From contig JAEYMI010000074.1 in NCBI GenBank assembly GCA_023461275.1, positions 124,001 to 188,000 of the forward strand: a stretch of DNA of 64,000 nt, read 5' to 3'. This DNA comes from Actinomycetes bacterium (GTDB lineage: Bacteria > Actinomycetota > Actinomycetes > Mycobacteriales > Mycobacteriaceae). Positions 17,154-26,017 of the stretch are shown here, piece by piece (the stretch's first letter is position 1; each line of letters begins with the position of its first letter). Both the position numbers and the translations under genes were made by a program. The notes under the pieces are model-generated. The model was not told the DNA's origin and did not search any database. It worked only from the letters and a program-made list of their open reading frames with translations.

Positions 17154-17630
17154 ATGACCAATCCCATGCGCCGGGAGGCACCCGGACTGCCGACACCACC
17201 GACCGGCTGGCCGATCGGGTCGTACCGCACGTACGCCGAGGCGCAGAAGGCCGTCGACTACCTCTCCGACAAGGAATTCCAGGTGGCCGACGTCACCATC
17301 GTCGGCGTCGACCTCATGCAGGTCGAGCGCGTGATCGGGCGACTCACCTGGGGCAAGGTCATCGGCGGCGGCATCGTCTCGGGGGCGTGGCTGGGCTTCT
17401 TCTTCAGCTTGCTCGTCTCGCTGGTGGTCGGTCAGCCGCTGATCATCCTGCTGGGCATCGGCTTCGGCATCATCTTCGGACTGATCTCGGCCAGCGTGCC
17501 GTACGCGGCCACCCGTGGTCAGCGTGACTTCGCGACGACGATGCAACTCGTGGCCGGCCGCTACGACGTCCTGTGTGATCCGCGCAGCGCCGAGAAGGCC
17601 CGCGACATGCTCGCCACGCTCACGATCTAG
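17154..17630 (+). CDS. General stress protein 17M-like membrane protein (Rv1234-type)
   Basis: This 158-residue protein begins with a soluble sub-domain (SYRTYAEAQKAVDYLSDKEFQVADVTIVGVDL) like that of general stress protein 17M, followed by two hydrophobic helices (GGIVSGAWLGFFFSLLVSLV and IILLGIGFGIIFGLISASV) and a short tail. The function is unknown. An excellent GGCAGGAG site lies 5 bases before the ATG at 17154, so the longer upstream frame is rejected. It is divergent from the CBS/MgtE-N gene, as in mycobacteria. Confidence 0.8.
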   Translation: MTNPMRREAPGLPTPPTGWPIGSYRTYAEAQKAVDYLSDKEFQVADVTIVGVDLMQVERVIGRLTWGKVIGGGIVSGAWLGFFFSLLVSLVVGQPLIILLGIGFGIIFGLISASVPYAATRGQRDFATTMQLVAGRYDVLCDPRSAEKARDMLATLTI

Positions 17631-17812
17631 GGCGGATTCAACACCGTCCAGGCCACACTCGACTACGGCATCCGCAAGTCAGGATGTAGTTTAACGCATT
17701 CAATCTCGTTGAAGCGCACACCATTCGGTAGCACCACGGCCGGTAGGTCACGATCCGGTACGGACTGGCACGGCCATCCCGAATGTGTTGCATGTCACGA
17801 TCCCCGAGGGAT

Positions 17813-17825
17813 AGCGTTGAACGCT
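17813..17825. promoter_or_regulatory. Palindromic operator candidate upstream of lpqY
   Basis: The perfect palindrome AGCGTT-g-AACGCT lies 65-77 bases before the lpqY start. The 259-base gap 17631-17889 holds no gene. The symmetry is typical of LacI- or GntR-type sites that control sugar importers, but no cognate regulator is encoded nearby. Confidence 0.4.
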
Positions 17826-17889
17826 GCAGACGCCAGCGGGGCGAACACCGACCGCTCTCGTCGCACCGCTACGACATCGAGGAGGCTGC

Positions 17890-19374
17890 GTGCGGAAGTT
17901 GCCTGGCATTGGTCACGGCAGGCGGGGGACGGTCATCGGAAAGACCCGAACGGGTCTCGGACGCAAGGTCGTGATCGCCGCAGTGGCGCTGGCGACGTCG
18001 TTACCGATCGTCACCGCCTGCAGTTCCGGCTACACGCCCCGAGTACTGAATCTGTATCCACCCGCCGACGGTGCGGGTTCCATCGCGACGATGGGCGACA
18101 AGTGCAGTGCCGCGTCGAACGGCGAGTACAAGATCGTCACCACGCCGTTGCCCAAGGGCGCCGACGACCAGCGGCTGCAGCTCGCGCGCCGACTGGCGGG
18201 CAACGACAAGGGCCTGGACCTGATGGGCATGGACGTCGTCTGGACCGCCGAATTCGCCGACGCGGGTTGGATGGCCCCGGTGCCGCCGGAGTACGCCACG
18301 CAGGTTGCCGAGCGTACGCTCGGCGGTCCGCTGGAGACCGCGACGTGGCGGACCAAGAACGACGATCGCGATCGCCTGTACGCCATCCCGATCTGGACCA
18401 ACACCCAATTGCTTTGGTACCGCAAGGATGTTCTGCGCAACACGCTGGGCAAGCGTGGGCCGGCGGCGACCTGGCAGGGCATGCTCGTCGACGCGCAGCG
18501 CAGCCTCGCCAAGGGCGGACCGAGCTACATCATGGTGCAGGCGCGGCAGTACGAGGGCCTGATGGTGTGGTTCAACTCGGTGCTCGCCAGCGCCGGCGGA
18601 TCGGTCGTCGGTACCGATGACCCGACCAAGGTGACGCTCAACGACACCCCCGAGCATCGGGCCGCCACCGTGAAGGCGCTGAGCATCCTCAAGGCGGTCG
18701 CGACGGCACCGGGTCACGATCCGTCGTTGACCAACTCCGACGAGAGCGCCGCGCGCCTCGGCATGGAGAGCGGTAAGGCGATCTACGAGGTGAACTGGCC
18801 GTTCGTGCTGGCCGGTATGCGGGAGAACGCGGCCGCGGGCAGCGTTCCGTTCCTGCCGGACATGACCAAGTACAACGACCTGATCTCCAACAAGGACAAT
18901 CCGCCCACCGATGCGCAGCTCGCGCCGATCACCAAGGAGGTGCGCGAAAAGTTCGACTTCGCACCGTATCCCGGTGTCGGCGGCGGACTTCCGGCGCGCA
19001 CCACGGTCGGCGGACTCAACATCGCAGTGGCGAGCACCTCGCAACAGAAGGATCTCGCCTTCAAGGCCGCGATGTGTCTGACCAGCAAAGAGGCGCAGAA
19101 GTTCTACTCGATCGACGCAGGTACCCCGCCGGTCATCAGCTCGCTGTACAGCGACCCCGAGTTCCGTGCGGCGTACCCGATGGCAGCCGAGATCAAGCGG
19201 CAGCTCGAACCCGAACACGCCGCTCTGCGACCGAAAACGCCTAACTACCAGGCTATTTCGACGCTGCTGCAGGCGAAGCTGGCGCCGGTGGGGTCGTGGG
19301 ACCCCGAGGTGCTGGTCGACCAGCTCGCCGAACAGGTCCAGAAGGCAATCAACGGTGAGGGGCTGATCCCATGA
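17890..19374 (+). CDS. lpqY: Trehalose-recycling ABC transporter substrate-binding lipoprotein LpqY
   Basis: LpqY captures trehalose released outside the membrane during mycolate transfer, for re-import by SugABC. The 494-residue protein starts at a GTG with a perfect GGAGG site 4 bases upstream. It has a lipoprotein signal peptide with lipobox VTAC (Cys near residue 39), then a solute-binding type 1 fold (YKIVTTPLPKGADDQRLQLARRL, LYAIPIWTNTQLLWYRKD, SGKAIYEVNWPFVLAGM). Its stop overlaps the sugA start (ATGA). Identity rests on the complete lpqY-sugA-sugB-sugC order and location beside corA, as in mycobacteria. Confidence 0.92.
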   Translation: MRKLPGIGHGRRGTVIGKTRTGLGRKVVIAAVALATSLPIVTACSSGYTPRVLNLYPPADGAGSIATMGDKCSAASNGEYKIVTTPLPKGADDQRLQLARRLAGNDKGLDLMGMDVVWTAEFADAGWMAPVPPEYATQVAERTLGGPLETATWRTKNDDRDRLYAIPIWTNTQLLWYRKDVLRNTLGKRGPAATWQGMLVDAQRSLAKGGPSYIMVQARQYEGLMVWFNSVLASAGGSVVGTDDPTKVTLNDTPEHRAATVKALSILKAVATAPGHDPSLTNSDESAARLGMESGKAIYEVNWPFVLAGMRENAAAGSVPFLPDMTKYNDLISNKDNPPTDAQLAPITKEVREKFDFAPYPGVGGGLPARTTVGGLNIAVASTSQQKDLAFKAAMCLTSKEAQKFYSIDAGTPPVISSLYSDPEFRAAYPMAAEIKRQLEPEHAALRPKTPNYQAISTLLQAKLAPVGSWDPEVLVDQLAEQVQKAINGEGLIP

Positions 19375-20522
19375 CGCGAGGCGGCAACGAACCCGACGGA
19401 ATCGACGAATCAAGCGGCCAGGCCCGATCCGGACGGCACGCGATGCCTGCGCAGGGCGGCGCGGTCCCGACATCGGGACCGCCGACGGGCATCGGGTCCG
19501 ACGTCGATGCGGTGCATTCGAATGTGTGGGCCGAACCCGCATCGTCGCAAGGTGGTCTCAACCTCCGCGAGCCCGCCCGCGGCGGCGCGACCGCGGTGGC
19601 GCACCGTCCGGCCCCGGCAGCGGCTCCGGTGAAGAACGCGGTGAGCGAAGGTAAGGCGGCCGAGCGTCGGCTGGCGTACTGGCTGGTGGCACCGGCGGCG
19701 CTGCTGATGCTGCTCGTCACCGGCTATCCGATCGTCTACGCGTTCTGGTTGTCGCTGAACAAGTCGAGTCTCTCGGCGCCGGGTGAACGCAGTTTCGTGT
19801 GGTTCTCCAACTATGCGACGGTGCTGTCCGACAACTACTGGTGGACGGCGTTCTTCACCACCCTCGGCATCACCGTGGTGTCGGTGGCCATCGAGTTGGT
19901 GTTGGGCATGGCGATCGCACTTGTCATGCACCGCACCATCTTCGGACGCGGCACCATCCGGACCGTCGTGTTGATCCCGTACGGCATCGTCACCGTCGCG
20001 GCAGCCTTCTCCTGGTACTACGCCTGGACCCCGGAGACCGGCTATCTGGCGAATCTGTTGCCCGACGGCACGGCTCCGCTCACCCAGCAGTGGCCGTCGT
20101 TGGCGATCATCGTGCTGGCCGAGGTGTGGAAGACCACGCCGTTCATGGCGCTGTTGCTGCTGGCCGGTCTCGCGCTGGTGCCTGACGATCTGCTCAAGGC
20201 CGCCCAGGTCGACGGTGCGGGATGGTGGACGCGACTGTTCCGGATCATCATTCCGTTGATGAAGCCGGCGATCCTGGTGGCGCTGTTGTTCCGAACGCTG
20301 GACGCGTTCCGCATCTTCGACAACATCTACGTGTTGACCAAGGGCTCCAACAACACCTATTCGGTGTCGATGCTGGGCTACGACAACTTGTTCAAGGCGT
20401 TCAATCTCGGTGTCGGATCCGCGATTTCGATTCTGATTTTCGTGTGCGTCGCGATCATCGCATTCATCTTCATCAAGGGATTCGGCACCGCGGCGCCGGG
20501 CTCTGATGCCGAGGGGAGATAG
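19371..20522 (+). CDS. sugA: Trehalose ABC transporter permease SugA
   Basis: SugA is one of the two membrane subunits of the trehalose importer. Six hydrophobic segments are visible from about residue 102, and the EAA-type loop that docks on SugC reads DDLLKAAQVDGAGWWTRLFRIIIP. The protein is 383 residues, about 75 longer than M. tuberculosis SugA because of a Gly/Pro/Ser-rich N-terminal extension without hydrophobic segments. The ATG at 19371 overlaps the lpqY stop, which supports this start despite the odd extension. sugB follows after 6 bases. Confidence 0.9.
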   Translation: MTRGGNEPDGIDESSGQARSGRHAMPAQGGAVPTSGPPTGIGSDVDAVHSNVWAEPASSQGGLNLREPARGGATAVAHRPAPAAAPVKNAVSEGKAAERRLAYWLVAPAALLMLLVTGYPIVYAFWLSLNKSSLSAPGERSFVWFSNYATVLSDNYWWTAFFTTLGITVVSVAIELVLGMAIALVMHRTIFGRGTIRTVVLIPYGIVTVAAAFSWYYAWTPETGYLANLLPDGTAPLTQQWPSLAIIVLAEVWKTTPFMALLLLAGLALVPDDLLKAAQVDGAGWWTRLFRIIIPLMKPAILVALLFRTLDAFRIFDNIYVLTKGSNNTYSVSMLGYDNLFKAFNLGVGSAISILIFVCVAIIAFIFIKGFGTAAPGSDAEGR

Positions 20523-20528
20523 ACCGAG

Positions 20529-21359
20529 ATGGCAACTACTACGAAGACCAAGGTCGGCTGGACCGTCGCGAACCTCCTGGTGGTTTTGTATGCGGTGATA
20601 CCGCTGCTGTGGATCATCAGCCTGTCGTTCAAGCCGGCCAGCAGCGTCACCGACGGCAACTTCATTCCCAAGGAATGGACGTGGGAGAACTACTCGTCGA
20701 TCTTCGAGACCAGTGCCTTCACCTCGGCGCTGCGCAACTCCATCGGTATCGGTCTGATCACCACTCTGATTGCCGTGGTGTTGGGCACCATGGCCGCCTA
20801 TGCTGTTGCGCGCCTGGACTTTCCGGGTAAGAAGCTGCTGATCGGTGCGGCGCTGTTGATTGCGATGTTCCCCCAGATCTCCTTGGTGACACCGTTGTTC
20901 AACATCGAACGCCGAATCGGACTGTTCGACACCTGGCTGGGTCTGATCATTCCGTACATCACGTTCGCCTTGCCGCTGGCGATCTACACGCTCTCGGCGT
21001 TCTTCCGGGAGATCCCGTGGGAGCTGGAGAAGGCCGCCAAGATGGACGGCGCCACCCCGTGGCAGGCGTTCCGCAAGGTGATCGCACCGCTGGCCGCGCC
21101 GGGTGTGGTGACCGCGGCGATCCTGGTCTTCATCTTCGCCTGGAACGATCTGCTACTGGCGTTGTCGCTGACCTCCACCGAGCGTGCGATCACCGCGCCG
21201 GTGGCCATCGCGAACTTCACCGGTAGTTCTCAGTTCGAGGAACCCACCGGATCGATCGCCGCCGCGGCGGTGGTCATCACCATTCCGATCATCATTTTCG
21301 TGCTCTTCTTCCAACGTAGAATCGTCGCCGGCCTGACGTCCGGCGCGGTGAAGGGATAG
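20529..21359 (+). CDS. sugB: Trehalose ABC transporter permease SugB
   Basis: SugB is the second permease of the trehalose importer, 276 residues with six transmembrane segments. The first is VANLLVVLYAVIPLLWIISL. The EAA loop WELEKAAKMDGATPWQAFRKV, near residue 165, contacts the ATPase. It has the usual length, without the extension seen in SugA. It lies between sugA and sugC with gaps of 6 and 3 bases. Confidence 0.92.
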   Translation: MATTTKTKVGWTVANLLVVLYAVIPLLWIISLSFKPASSVTDGNFIPKEWTWENYSSIFETSAFTSALRNSIGIGLITTLIAVVLGTMAAYAVARLDFPGKKLLIGAALLIAMFPQISLVTPLFNIERRIGLFDTWLGLIIPYITFALPLAIYTLSAFFREIPWELEKAAKMDGATPWQAFRKVIAPLAAPGVVTAAILVFIFAWNDLLLALSLTSTERAITAPVAIANFTGSSQFEEPTGSIAAAAVVITIPIIIFVLFFQRRIVAGLTSGAVKG

Positions 21360-21362
21360 TCC

Positions 21363-22535
21363 ATGGCCGAGATCATTCTGGACGATGTCACCAAGCAGTA
21401 CGCCGACGGTTCAGTCGCGGTGCACGGCGTCAACGTCGATATCGCCGACGGCGAGTTCATCATCCTGGTCGGACCATCCGGCTGCGGTAAGTCCACGACG
21501 CTGAACATGATCGCCGGACTCGAGGACATCACCTCCGGCGAACTGCGGATCGACGGGCAGCGGGTCAACGAGCGTGCCCCCAAGGACCGCGACATCGCGA
21601 TGGTGTTCCAGAGTTACGCGCTCTACCCGCACATGTCGGTGCGCGAGAACATCGCGTTCCCGTTGACGCTGGCCAAGTTGTCGAAGGCCGAGATCGCGAC
21701 CAAGGTCGACGAGGCCGCCAAGATCCTCGACCTCGGCCCGTATCTGGACCGCAAACCCGCCAACCTCTCCGGCGGTCAGCGCCAGCGGGTGGCGATGGGT
21801 CGAGCGATCGTGCGTTCGCCCAAGGCCTTCCTGATGGATGAGCCGCTGTCCAACCTCGACGCCAAACTGCGTGTGCAGATGCGTACCGAGATCTCCCGCT
21901 TGCAGAACCGGTTGGGCACCACCACCGTGTACGTCACCCACGATCAGACCGAGGCGATGACCCTCGGCGACCGCGTGGTGGTGCTGCGCGCCGGGTACGT
22001 CCAGCAGATCGGTACGCCGGCCGAGTTGTACAACTCGCCGGCCAATCTGTTCGTCGCCGGCTTCATTGGTTCGCCGTCGATGAACTTCCTGCCGGGTCGT
22101 CTGACCGGTAGTGGCATCGAGACGCCGATCGGCACCATCGCGACCTCCGACATCCAGCGGATCACCGCGAATGCGCAAGCGGCACAGTCCAATGGCGAGG
22201 TGCTGGTCGGGATCCGGCCCGAGCACCTCGAGGACGCGGCGCTGGTCGACGCCGTCACGCGATCGCGAGGCGCGACCTTCACCGCGGCCATCGACGTGCT
22301 CGAATCGATGGGATCGGACAGCTACGCCTACTTCAGCATCGACGCGCCCCGCGCATCGAGTGACGCGCTGGCCGAACTGTCCGCCGACGCGGGCGCCGAG
22401 ATCGGCGGTGGGCAGATGATCGCCCGACTGTCGCCGGAATCGCGAATCAGCAAGGGCAGCAGTGCCGAACTGTTCTACGATCCGGCCAAGGTTGCCGTCT
22501 TCGACCAGGCATCGGGCACCAACCTGCGCCTGTAG
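21363..22535 (+). CDS. sugC: Trehalose ABC transporter ATPase SugC
   Basis: SugC is the ATPase of the LpqY-SugABC importer, 390 residues. Walker A GPSGCGKST is near residue 38, signature LSGGQRQRVAMGRA near 135, Walker B AFLMDEPLSNLD near 155, and the switch histidine sits in VTHDQTEAM. A C-terminal regulatory OB/TOBE domain (GSPSMNFLPGRL onward) is typical of carbohydrate-importer (MalK-type) ATPases. It is the last gene of the operon; a stem-loop follows its stop. Confidence 0.93.
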   Translation: MAEIILDDVTKQYADGSVAVHGVNVDIADGEFIILVGPSGCGKSTTLNMIAGLEDITSGELRIDGQRVNERAPKDRDIAMVFQSYALYPHMSVRENIAFPLTLAKLSKAEIATKVDEAAKILDLGPYLDRKPANLSGGQRQRVAMGRAIVRSPKAFLMDEPLSNLDAKLRVQMRTEISRLQNRLGTTTVYVTHDQTEAMTLGDRVVVLRAGYVQQIGTPAELYNSPANLFVAGFIGSPSMNFLPGRLTGSGIETPIGTIATSDIQRITANAQAAQSNGEVLVGIRPEHLEDAALVDAVTRSRGATFTAAIDVLESMGSDSYAYFSIDAPRASSDALAELSADAGAEIGGGQMIARLSPESRISKGSSAELFYDPAKVAVFDQASGTNLRL

Positions 22536-22544
22536 GAATCGAGA

Positions 22545-22596
22545 TCCCCGACGCCGGGTCGCGGCCGAGCACGGTCAGCGACGTCGGCGCCGGGGA
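22545..22596. terminator. Stem-loop between convergent sugC and the ParB-like gene
   Basis: TCCCCGACGCCG (22545-22556) can pair with CGGCGCCGGGGA (22585-22596) with one mismatch. It lies just after the sugC stop and overlaps the 3' end of the opposing gene, so it may stop transcription from both sides. No U-tract is visible, as is usual for such high-GC genomes. Confidence 0.35.
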
Positions 22597-23435
22597 CCTT
22601 GTTCGCGGAGCTGATCGATCACGGCATCATCCCAGATGTGCCTGCGCACCAAGCGATATCGTTCGCAGATCACCCACAGGTAGAGTTCGGTGTCGCTGGT
22701 GAGGTCGGGGCGGATCTCGGCGCGTCGCGCCATCCGGACCACCGGCAGGAACTCTTCACCGAACCAGCGCCGTGCGACGTCGGCGCGGCTGAGGAACTCG
22801 CCGATCTCCTGTGACAGCCGAAAGCCCCATGCCTCAACACTTTCGGCGAGCTCTGCGTAGTCGAACGGGTTGGTGAGCGTGATGGCCTGGGCCTGATTGC
22901 CGGTCAGTGGAACGCGGCTGAGGAACAGCCTGCGGTGGTCCTTGAGCACCAGATCCGACGGGGCGTTGATGCCGTCGGGGTTGATCCGGGTGTGGATCTC
23001 GGTGACGTAGGCGTCGATGGTGGCCAGGTGCCGGGCGATGGCGATCGAGACGCGATGATGCCCGTCGACGACGAAGTACATCGATCCGATCTTGTAGAGC
23101 TGCACCGGCGGCACCGATTCGCCGCGTCGCTGGGCGGCGGCCAGGCGCTGCCAGCGCTCCCGGATGCGAGACGACGTCGGCCGGAAGTAACGGTCGAAAT
23201 CCTTTGTGCGGTCCACACTTCCGACGATCGCCGACACCTCGACCTGCTGCAGGCCGAGTGCTGATTCGCCGAGCCTGCCCAGGGCGGCGACCACCTCGTC
23301 GAACGGCAGCACGGTATTGATGTCGACCGGTTCGCGGCGCAACCATGCTGCCAGACGGGCGAATTCGGCCTGACGCCGCATTCGGGCGAAGTCGTTTTCG
23401 GCATCGGCGTCGGGAAACCCGGTGTCACGCGCCAT
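22575..23435 (-). CDS. ParB-like nuclease/N-terminal-domain protein
   Basis: This protein of about 286 residues has a central ParB/Srx-fold segment: VQLYKIGSMYFVVDGHHRVSIAIARHL, where the GHHR box resembles the GxRR/GHHR box of ParB-type CTPase/nuclease domains. A basic N-terminal helical region and a C-terminal region (DFSYAEL-like NPFDYAELAES, EFLSRADVARRWFGEEF) complete it. There is no typical HTH, so a chromosome-partition role is unlikely. The ATG at 23435 overlaps the 3' end of the phosphoesterase gene by 11 bases. The function is unknown. Confidence 0.65.
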   Translation of the reverse strand: MARDTGFPDADAENDFARMRRQAEFARLAAWLRREPVDINTVLPFDEVVAALGRLGESALGLQQVEVSAIVGSVDRTKDFDRYFRPTSSRIRERWQRLAAAQRRGESVPPVQLYKIGSMYFVVDGHHRVSIAIARHLATIDAYVTEIHTRINPDGINAPSDLVLKDHRRLFLSRVPLTGNQAQAITLTNPFDYAELAESVEAWGFRLSQEIGEFLSRADVARRWFGEEFLPVVRMARRAEIRPDLTSDTELYLWVICERYRLVRRHIWDDAVIDQLREQGPRRRRR

Positions 23436-24141
23436 GACGCCGCCGTACGATCGCGAACTCCCGCTGCTCGACACCTCCGTGCGTGGCGATGCTCGCCCTG
23501 GTGACGCTGCGGGGTGTGATGTCGAACTCGCAGTAGCCCACCACGTTCATCGAGATGGTGTCCTCGCCGATGATCTTGTCCTCCGGACGGGTGCCGTAGG
23601 GATGCACGTGGCCGTGCACCAGCAGTGTGGGCGACAGGCGTCGCACGAGGTGGTGGTAGCAGTCGAATCCGCGGTGGGGTGGGTCGTCGGCGTCGCCCAC
23701 GCCGCGGGCCGGGCTGTGGGTGAGCAGAATGTCGGGTCGCGGGCGGCGGCAGGTCAGTTGCCATGAGCGCAGCCGCTGCTGAGACTCGGTGTACTGATTG
23801 GCCCCGGAGTTGTACCGGCGACAACCACCGATGCCGCTGATGGTGAGGCCGGCGACCTGCACCGTCCGGCAGTCGGCGTTGATGGCGCCGCCCGGGCCCG
23901 GGTCGTTGGCCGGAAGGCCGGCGTGGGTCCAGCCGGTGCGGCCGCGCCGGTAGCCGCGCAGGTCGGTGTCGTGATTGCCCGGGACAAACACACAGGGGGC
24001 GTCGAACAGCCCGGTGAGGACCTCGAGATAGCTGTACGGCAGATCGCCGGCACCGAGGATGATGTCAGGTCTGCGCTGCACGCCGACACCAAAGGTGAGC
24101 GCGTCGACCACTTCGTCGGCGACCGCGAGGACATGGACCAC
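23425..24141 (-). CDS. Calcineurin-like metallophosphoesterase
   Basis: This 238-residue phosphoesterase shows the metal-binding blocks GAGDLPYSYL, VPGNHDTDLRGY, LLTHSPARGVGD and VHGHVHPYG. The first block, normally Asp-X-His, reads LAVADEVVD, so the first histidine is replaced by glutamate; this variant is known to me in some family members. It may hydrolyse phosphodiesters or nucleotides. It is the first gene of a two-gene unit and overlaps the ParB-like gene. Confidence 0.8.
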   Translation of the reverse strand: MVHVLAVADEVVDALTFGVGVQRRPDIILGAGDLPYSYLEVLTGLFDAPCVFVPGNHDTDLRGYRRGRTGWTHAGLPANDPGPGGAINADCRTVQVAGLTISGIGGCRRYNSGANQYTESQQRLRSWQLTCRRPRPDILLTHSPARGVGDADDPPHRGFDCYHHLVRRLSPTLLVHGHVHPYGTRPEDKIIGEDTISMNVVGYCEFDITPRSVTRASIATHGGVEQREFAIVRRRHGA

Positions 24142-24219
24142 CCGTCCAGCGTAGGTGGTCGATCGGGGCTGGGACGGCAGACGGCGCCTCGGATTCTGCG
24201 CAGAGTTACGGTGGTCCCT

Positions 24220-24804
24220 GTGAATGGATCGGTCGTCGACAAGGTCGGCGCGTTTCTGGCCGAGCGGTTACCGGGTACGCCGCAGCGGGCGTCGGTGACC
24301 TTCCTCGGTGTGGAGCCGGTCGACGTGCTCCGGTTCGTCGCAGGTGATGGTGACGGGCAACTGGTCTACGTGACCGTCGGCTGTTCGCGACACCCGATGA
24401 CCGAACCCGACGACCTGCACGCCGACCCGGTCCGGGGTCCCCGCGCCGAGGTCGTGGTGCGGATGGCCGCGGGTTCACCGCTGCCCGGCCTGCATCGCCG
24501 GATGGCGACGATCGCCGCGGCACCGGCAGTGGAGGGTCTCATCCTGACCTCGTCGGCGCTGATCGATCTCGGTGAGCCGCTGTGGGACGGATCCGATTGC
24601 ACCGCCGTACTTCTCGACGACGACGAGCTCGGTGAGTTCGAGCTGGGCGGTGAACTTGACCCGGTGCGGTTCCTGCGGGCGATCCCGATCACCGCGAACG
24701 AGGCCGCCTGGGTTCGTCTCAAAGGTGCCGACGAGCTGCGGGCCGCCTGGGACGAGGCAGGCATCGACGTGACCGTGACGCCGCGCAAGGCGGCTTCGCT
24801 CTGA
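24220..24804 (+). CDS. Suppressor-of-fused (SUFU) domain protein
   Basis: This protein of about 194 residues matches the bacterial SUFU domain: VTFLGVEPVDVLRFV, QLVYVTVGCSRHPM, RAEVVVRMAAG, and a late FLRAIPITANEAAWVRLKGADEL. Bacterial SUFU proteins often act as immunity or chaperone-like proteins, but many are lone and uncharacterised; no toxin gene is next to this one. GTG 24220 has a GGTGG site upstream; GTG 24211 is an alternative. The gene is divergent from the phosphoesterase and convergent with corA. Confidence 0.65.
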   Translation: MNGSVVDKVGAFLAERLPGTPQRASVTFLGVEPVDVLRFVAGDGDGQLVYVTVGCSRHPMTEPDDLHADPVRGPRAEVVVRMAAGSPLPGLHRRMATIAAAPAVEGLILTSSALIDLGEPLWDGSDCTAVLLDDDELGEFELGGELDPVRFLRAIPITANEAAWVRLKGADELRAAWDEAGIDVTVTPRKAASL

Positions 24805-24846
24805 GGGCTGATTACTCCGGTGCTTGGTCGTGGCTGTGCGTGCGCT

Positions 24847-25935
24847 TCAGAGCCAGTGATGGCGGCGGAAGATCAGCCATAGTCCGCCGCAGACCACAAG
24901 CAGGAACAGGCAGACGATGAGGAATCCCTGCTTGTCGTGCATGCCGGGCAGGATGTCGAAGTTCATGCCGTAGAGCCCGGCCACCATGGTGGGCACGGCG
25001 CCGATCGCGACCCACGCCGAGATCTTGCGCATGTCGCTGTTCTGCTGGATTCCGACCTTCGCGGCCGCGGCGTCGAGCAGTGACGTCAGCAGTTCGTCGT
25101 ATTCGATGACGTGCTCGATGACCGCGGTGAGGTGATCGGCGACGTCACGGAACCGGCGTCGGATCTCCTTGGGCACCGTCGGGTTGTCCGACGAGAGTCG
25201 GGCGAGCGGACCGGTCAGCGGCGTGACCGCGCGCCGTAGCTCGAGGACCTCGCGCTTGAGCAGATAGACCGGGTCGATGTCGAGCCAGCGCCGCTGCGCG
25301 GTGAGCACCTGGTTCTCGATCGCCTGCACGTCGACGTCCATTCGTTCGGCCACCGCGAGGTAGCTGTCGACGACCTTGTCGGCGATCGCATGCATCACCA
25401 CCATCGGACCCTGTGCCAGCCGTTCGGGTCGTTCTTCCAGCCGACGGCGCACCCCGGACAGATGCGTGTGGTCGCCGTGGCGAACGGTGATGAGGAAATC
25501 GGGCCCGGCGAAGATCATGATCTCGCCGGTCTCGACGACCTCGCTGGCCTGCTCCATCGACTCGTGTTCGACGTACTTGACGGTCCGCAACACCAGGAAC
25601 TGGACGTCGTCGTAGATCTCGAGTTTGGGTCGCTGGTGTGCGTGCACGGCGTCTTCGACGACGAGTTCGTGCAGGTTGAACACTTCGGCGACGCCCTGCA
25701 TCTGCTCATCGTCGGGGGAGTGCAGGCCCAGCCAGACAAAGCCTCTTCCCTCCGAGCGCACCGTCGCCAGCGCATCGCTGTAGGAGACGCGCCCGGGTCG
25801 GCGGATTCCATCGACGTACACGGCGCAGTCGACCACGGCACGCGCGACGGGCACCGGGATCTTCGGCAGCGGGCGCTCGCGGCGGCCGGGTACGAGCGCG
25901 CGGCCACTCGCTCGGAGGTTCGGGATGGACGGCAC
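24847..25935 (-). CDS. corA: Magnesium/cobalt transporter CorA
   Basis: CorA is a pentameric channel for Mg2+ and other divalent cations. The 362-residue protein has a large cytosolic N-terminal funnel domain, a long stalk helix (MDVDVQAIENQVLTAQRR onward) and two C-terminal transmembrane helices. The signature pore motif reads YGMNFD, just before the second helix (FLIVCLFLLVVCGGLWLIF). The frame runs further upstream, but GTG 25935 (VPSIPNL) gives the normal length. It lies beside sugC's region as in mycobacteria (Rv1239c). Confidence 0.92.
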   Translation of the reverse strand: MPSIPNLRASGRALVPGRRERPLPKIPVPVARAVVDCAVYVDGIRRPGRVSYSDALATVRSEGRGFVWLGLHSPDDEQMQGVAEVFNLHELVVEDAVHAHQRPKLEIYDDVQFLVLRTVKYVEHESMEQASEVVETGEIMIFAGPDFLITVRHGDHTHLSGVRRRLEERPERLAQGPMVVMHAIADKVVDSYLAVAERMDVDVQAIENQVLTAQRRWLDIDPVYLLKREVLELRRAVTPLTGPLARLSSDNPTVPKEIRRRFRDVADHLTAVIEHVIEYDELLTSLLDAAAAKVGIQQNSDMRKISAWVAIGAVPTMVAGLYGMNFDILPGMHDKQGFLIVCLFLLVVCGGLWLIFRRHHWL

Positions 25936-26017
25936 GTGTTGGATGCTACCCGCGCCGCCTGCGCTGTCGCGGTGCTGACGCCGGTGGTGACCGGCGTCGA
26001 GACCGTAGGATTCTCGC

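Noticed and set aside
22575..23435. Chromosome-partition ParB
   Set aside because: The GHHR-type fold is present, but there is no clear HTH, no parA neighbour and no parS-like site, so only the fold is claimed.
24220..24804. Toxin-immunity pair based on the SUFU domain
   Set aside because: No polymorphic toxin or secretion gene lies next to it; the neighbours are a phosphoesterase and corA.
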